Below are positions 59,590 to 64,000 of a DNA stretch of 64,000 bases, in pieces. Each line of letters starts with the position of its first letter. Position 1 is the first letter of the stretch. The position numbers and the translations under genes are program-made. The stretch comes from Corynespora cassiicola (Eukaryota > Ascomycota > Dothideomycetes > Pleosporales > Corynesporascaceae), in contig JAEUWY010000008.1 in assembly GCA_022059125.1 (NCBI GenBank), positions 558,001 through 622,000 on the forward strand, in the 5' to 3' direction. Below the pieces are notes generated by a model that was not told the origin of the DNA, made no database searches, and saw only the letters and a program-made list of their open reading frames with translations.

Positions 59590-60442
59590 GGCGGCGGGAG
59601 GAGAGGAGGGGAGGGGAGCAGCGGTGAAGAGAAAGGGAGGGCGGTGGTGGGGGGAAGAGGAGAGGAGGGGGGAGCAGGAGACGAGATGCAGGTCGAGGTG
59701 AGCTGGCGTAGCTGGCACTAGTCACAGCAAGAGTCGCGGCAGTCGGAGGCTCGCGTATATGGGCGTATACAGAACAGCACTCGGGCAGCGTTGGCGTTGG
59801 CGGGTGGATGCCCACGCACTGCCTCAAGGACGGCCGCCAAGCCCCGTCGTCATCACACTCGCGCGCTGGGCGGCAGGCGCCTTGGGGCCTTGGGCCAGCA
59901 AGCTTGGAAGGCAGGCGCCAGCAGACGCCAGCAGGTGCGGGCAGGCACGGGGAGGCACGGGCAGGAGCCACCAGGGAGCCACCTGGGCAGGGAAGGGGCG
60001 AACGGGCGCCGGACCAGGTGGCCCGAGCGCTGGCTCCTGCTGTCGACTGGCCCAGCAGCCGGCCCAGCGCCCGTTCGCCTCATTTTGGGGATTGGTTGAG
60101 AGGTTCCGCCTGCGAACCTCCAGAGGGTCTCCTCACTTTGCGCCCTTTTGTCCTCGCGGCATCCTGTTTCTCGCCTCTTCCCACATCTTCCCAGCCCAGG
60201 ACCCCACGTCTCCTCTGCCTCCCTCCCCATATTTGAGTTGCCTCCCCCAATGCCCAAGCAGCCATCATCCTGACTCCCCCCGATCGACCCCGACGCCACT
60301 CTCGTCCTCCGTCATCCAAGCTCCCGCTCCAGCACGCGCCCTCAGCCCTCCATCGTGCTGCCCCAATTCATGTCTCTAGCCTGCCGCGCGCACGAGGTGG
60401 AGCTCCGCTCGTGAGCCTTGCCTGGGGACGGGCGGAGCAGCA
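59590..60442. other. Divergent promoter region between Abp1 and the F-box gene
   Basis: About 850 bp, GC-rich, with pyrimidine-rich stretches near 60,180-60,310 that fit the leader of the plus-strand gene. Overlapping short frames on both strands are products of the high GC content and lack motifs. Confidence 0.55.
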
Positions 60443-63400
60443 ATGGACGAGGACCGCGAGTCCAGTGTCGCCTCCTCGACAGACTTCTATGGCTCCGACG
60501 GGAAACCCACGTCGCCTGCCAGAGGCCCTCCGTTGGACCCCTCGCCATCCAAGCGCAAGGCCGACACGCTCGACCACCCCATTCACGGCAAGAAGCGTAG
60601 GGTCGCGTCCCCCTTCACCGCCGCCAGCCAACTGCAGCCATGCGCTGGGCTCCCGCCAGCAGTATGGCAGCACATCTTTCTTTCCTGTCACCTCGCAGAC
60701 CTCGGTCGATTGCTCCAAGTCAATCGATCTTTTCATTCCTATCTCACAGACGTGCCCTGCGTCTCCACTCCCAAGCCGGCAGACGGTTGTCTGCGTCTCC
60801 TAAAGTCTGAGTCCATTTGGGCGTCTGCCCGGAATGCACTTTCCGTTAAACCTCCGAAGCCTCTTCCAGGCTTCTCCGAGCTGCGCATGTGGCAGCTCGC
60901 TTGGTCCAAAAAGTGTCAGTTCTGTGGGAAGAAGGATCTGTTTACGCCCGGCGAAAAATTCTGGCAACACGGGCCCGCTGAGACGGGTGTGCGGTGCATC
61001 TGGCCCTTTGGCATCCGCTCATGCGGCCCGTGTCTTATGAAGCGCTGCCAGACGGTAAGTCCATCGCAATATATGTCGTCCCTGCAGTAATCTGACTTGC
61101 GCAGGATACAAGTCTTCTCTTTTCGTCTGCAAATGCTTTACGACCGGCCTTGCCATTCGCCTTCATCACCAATGACCAAAACTATATCCCGGCATATATG
61201 CTTCAAGCAGGTACCATTCCTGCTGGCGTCGAGGTAGCAAAGTACTACTACAAGCCCCATGTGGAGGAGATCACCAAGGAGCTCCAAGATGTCTTGGCTC
61301 GCGGGAGCGCAGCAGCAGAGGAGTGGTCCAAGGGCCTCGATGTGCGGGGAAACGCGCAGATGAAGGTGGCCGAAAACTGGGAGCGCTGGGAAGTCAAATA
61401 TCAATGGTGGTTGGATCATCATGGGCCGAAGCGCTCGGCTTCTGCAGCCCCGTCCTCTGGAGAGAACGTGCACCAACCGCAGCAAAATTCCCCGTCGCAT
61501 CAAGCACCGTCTCCCATCATCCATGCCCCAGTTCCAGCGAGTAAGTATAGTTCAAATACATTCGCAGCAAGGGAGGGTAGCATGGTTCAGCGTTTCAACA
61601 ACACTCCTCCCGTCCCCAACCTAACAGCTGCAGCATCCACTCCCCAATTTGTGCAACCGAGGCCACCGACCATACCACCTCAGGTCTACACACCCCAGCC
61701 CGTGCCGGGAGGAACTCAGCCGACACGTGGGGAGAGAAACCTGCATGATGCGAATGAAGCCAAAGCGACCCGCAAAGCCGACATTGAGCGCCGTTGCCAG
61801 CAAATGGATCCCCCAATCCAACCAAACGTTTTGCGCCACATGGATTCCTTCAAGGCTGCGATTCAAATCTCTCAGCCAATGAACGATTATGCGTGGAGTG
61901 TACTTCAACCCCGCCTGCTCGCCCAACTCCCGGCTGCCCAACAGGCTGAGGCAGACCACGTGTCACGCGTAGCGTCACTCTCCACAAGAACAACAGACCG
62001 CCGCACCCAGGACGTCAACTCCAAGGAAGCCAAAGAAGTCATGGACCGCGAGTGGGAGGAGTCGCAGCGGCCCATCCGCGACAAGCTCAGCACTCTTGCC
62101 GATGACTTTATCAATCAGGACTGGGACCATGGCCGCGCCGTTACTTACGAAAACAGCCCCAAGTTTGCAGTCGATCTGCTCATGTACGTTCGGCGCATGT
62201 TCTACTCCGAGGCTATCCGGGATGAAGAGGCATCCGCCGCGATGCACGACGGCCAGCCGGACGCAGCAGGGCCCCACAAGCCCAGACTCGTTCTGGAAAA
62301 CATGAAGTGGGTATATGACAACAAACTCAAGCCTCTGACAGAACAGTTTCGGAAAGAGCTTTTCCTCTGCTATGGCAGTACTTGCGAGAACAACACGAGG
62401 TTCTATGGCTTCGAAGGAGTCATACAGCATTACGGCGCTAAGCACACTAGCTCCTTCAGCGTTGGTAATGTTGTCGTCGCCTGGCGAGAAGCTGAGTGGC
62501 CAGAAGAGACGCCATTTCATCCAGATCCCATATCTGTGAAGAATGCCTATCATGCTACTCCAGGAATGGCCGCACATTCCGCCTACGGGGCTTATTATGG
62601 TGGGTATTCGCGCGCGGGAACTTCTACACCTCATGTTCAGCCTCACCTTCCACAAGCAAGTCCAGGCCCATACCACTATGGGGGTCACTACAACGGTCCA
62701 TTTGCTCCGCCCCATGCAGCACCCAACCCCGCCACTGGATACGACAACTATGGCCATTCTTATGGAGCACCTACGGATCCTTATTCCTACCCTCCAATGG
62801 GGCCGCCTGGATACGGCCCTCAGGCAAACAACAACGGCTATGCACCTTCGCCAGCCGTTACCAACCCTGCTGTGGCTCCACCACCGGTTGTACCCCCTCC
62901 CACCCAAGGAACTGACAATATACGGAGTGGATCTGAAGATGTGGACCACAGGACTACTCTTTTTGATAAGCAAGTGAGTACCATTATTGAAATGGCCCAG
63001 GATATCTGGAAACAGACCTCCGGAATCAAGGACCTGCCAAACAGTCTCCGTGTATACGTCCTATTGCAGCGCGTCATTTCCAAGTTCCATGTCGAGTTCA
63101 ACCATGAGCCAGATTTGAACCATTTTATTGATGCCCTTTCCAATCATCAAATACCCAGAGCGCTCAAAAATGCCCCCGGTCTCTCTTGTAAAGCCTGTCA
63201 AGATGAGTCATCTCATCAGTCGGCAATGGCGTATTATTCCAGGCCGGAGGTACGGACAACGTACACAGTTTTGAATCTGTTTTCCCATTTCAAATCCCAG
63301 CACTGCGGCCCCCCGCTCCCCGGACTCAGTGGTCCTCCTGCAACTACCCCTCTGGACTGGAAGGAGGATATGATTGAGCTTCCGAGTGACCGATTCATCT

Positions 63401-64000
63401 CTGGGCTTATTCATGCTCCAGGCATGGATGATGACAAACTGCACATGATAGCTACCGTGTTCCCGAGATTGTTTCCAACTCCACTGCCCAGGATCGGTGT
63501 TGTGGACAACAATGGCGTTCCTTCTCCTGCTCATTCTGCGTCCAAGGATACCAAAGATGTCCCACGGACTGGTGGAACACCAGGAGTATCTACCGAGAAG
63601 TCCGGCCCATCCTCCTTGGCTTCTCCATATGCGGAATCTCCACGGCCACCTAAGCCTAGTGAAGACGAATATGATCCACAACGGCCAGCGCTCCCGCTCC
63701 AAGGCAACCCAACTACAAGGCCCATCACCAGGAATCGTTCCTACCGTGGCAGTCCTCCCACTGATCGTAGGCCGCGTTACTACGCTGAGCCACGATATTA
63801 TGTAGGTCGCTTGCAGAACTCTCATAGAGTACCTGACAGAGCTAACTCTGACCTTCGCCAGATGCCAAGGGATCATTTGGAAGACGACTATCCTGGCCCC
63901 CATGAATACGTAGAGTTTGCGCCAAGCTCTCGGAGACCGCGGGATGCCGGACCAGCGTATGACGAATACCACGGACGACGACCGTTGTATCGGGAACACG
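60443..64000 (+). CDS. Large F-box protein with zinc-binding motifs, 3' end outside window
   Basis: Probable substrate adaptor of an SCF ubiquitin ligase. Exons are 60443-61054 and 61105 to beyond the window; the second is open to the right edge, so at least about 1,160 residues are visible. A possible second intron (61541-61627, gtaagt...ctaacag, 87 nt) is in frame and stop-free either way. Order: acidic Ser-rich start; a bipartite basic signal KRKADTLDHPIHGKKRR (38-54); an F-box at about 69-105 (GLPPAVWQHIFLSC...LLQVNRSFHSYL); a cysteine module CQFC...VRC..GIRSCGPCL (158-197) common after fungal F-boxes; a charged helical region; a Tyr/Gly/Pro-rich disordered stretch (62,530-62,900); and a Cys/His motif LSCKAC...HFKSQHC near 63,185-63,305. 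The tail is Pro/Ser/Arg-rich. The pathway is unknown. Confidence 0.82.

Noticed and set aside
59589..59718. Longer N-terminus for Abp1 from the ATG at 59718
   Set aside because: The added residues are composition-driven, and MASLNTSSNG is the normal start of the fungal protein.
59590..60442. Long open frames in the GC-rich stretch between Abp1 and the F-box gene
   Set aside because: Composition-driven; all frames are proline/arginine/alanine runs without motifs, and the region is better explained as a divergent promoter.

Overview
This window is nuclear DNA of a filamentous ascomycete (Pezizomycotina). The genes have short introns of about 50-135 bp with GT(R)AGT-type donors, and the families are typical of these fungi: GH78 rhamnosidase, an HXT-like sugar transporter, a Zn2Cys6 regulator, an FSH-type hydrolase and Abp1. 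The sequence is sharply two-part. Ordinary gene-dense blocks alternate with extremely AT-rich blocks made of transposons decayed by C-to-T and G-to-A changes, the mark of repeat-induced point mutation (RIP). This resembles AT-isochore genomes such as those of some Dothideomycetes, but that placement is an inference.

Layout. From 1 to about 15,050 is a gene block: the PCNA 3' end, pyridoxal kinase, dUTPase (minus strand, two MCB boxes upstream), an MFS hexose transporter, a small cysteine-rich secreted protein and a secreted alpha-L-rhamnosidase. From about 15,060 to 24,150 is AT block 1: an older repeat (called YX here) split by a complete but dead chromodomain Ty3/gypsy element (element A). 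A cytochrome P450 gene island lies at 24,568-26,218. From about 26,540 to 35,672 is AT block 2: a nest of Tc1/mariner elements in LTR and YX sequence, including one mariner copy whose transposase is still complete. A Zn2Cys6 transcription factor island lies at 35,980-38,539. From 38,622 to about 52,318 is AT block 3: mariner copies, an unclassified TIR element, a 1-kb foldback element, and gypsy element B inside a second YX copy. From about 52,330 to the end is a second gene block: a doubtful small membrane ORF, an FSH-family hydrolase, a membrane-anchored coiled-coil protein, Abp1, and a long F-box protein running off the right edge.

How the parts relate. PCNA and dUTPase are replication and nucleotide-pool genes lying close together, and dUTPase carries MCB promoter boxes. 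The transporter, rhamnosidase and secreted protein suggest a plant- or debris-associated carbohydrate lifestyle. The P450 and the transcription factor sit alone between RIP-decayed blocks, the kind of compartment where secondary-metabolism and niche genes are often found. Elements A and B each interrupt a copy of the same older repeat at different sites, so each copy preserves the other's empty site. This gives a readable insertion history: YX first, then gypsy elements and LTRs, then mariners. All exon structures were deduced by hand from splice signals and family conservation; no alignment or transcript data were used.
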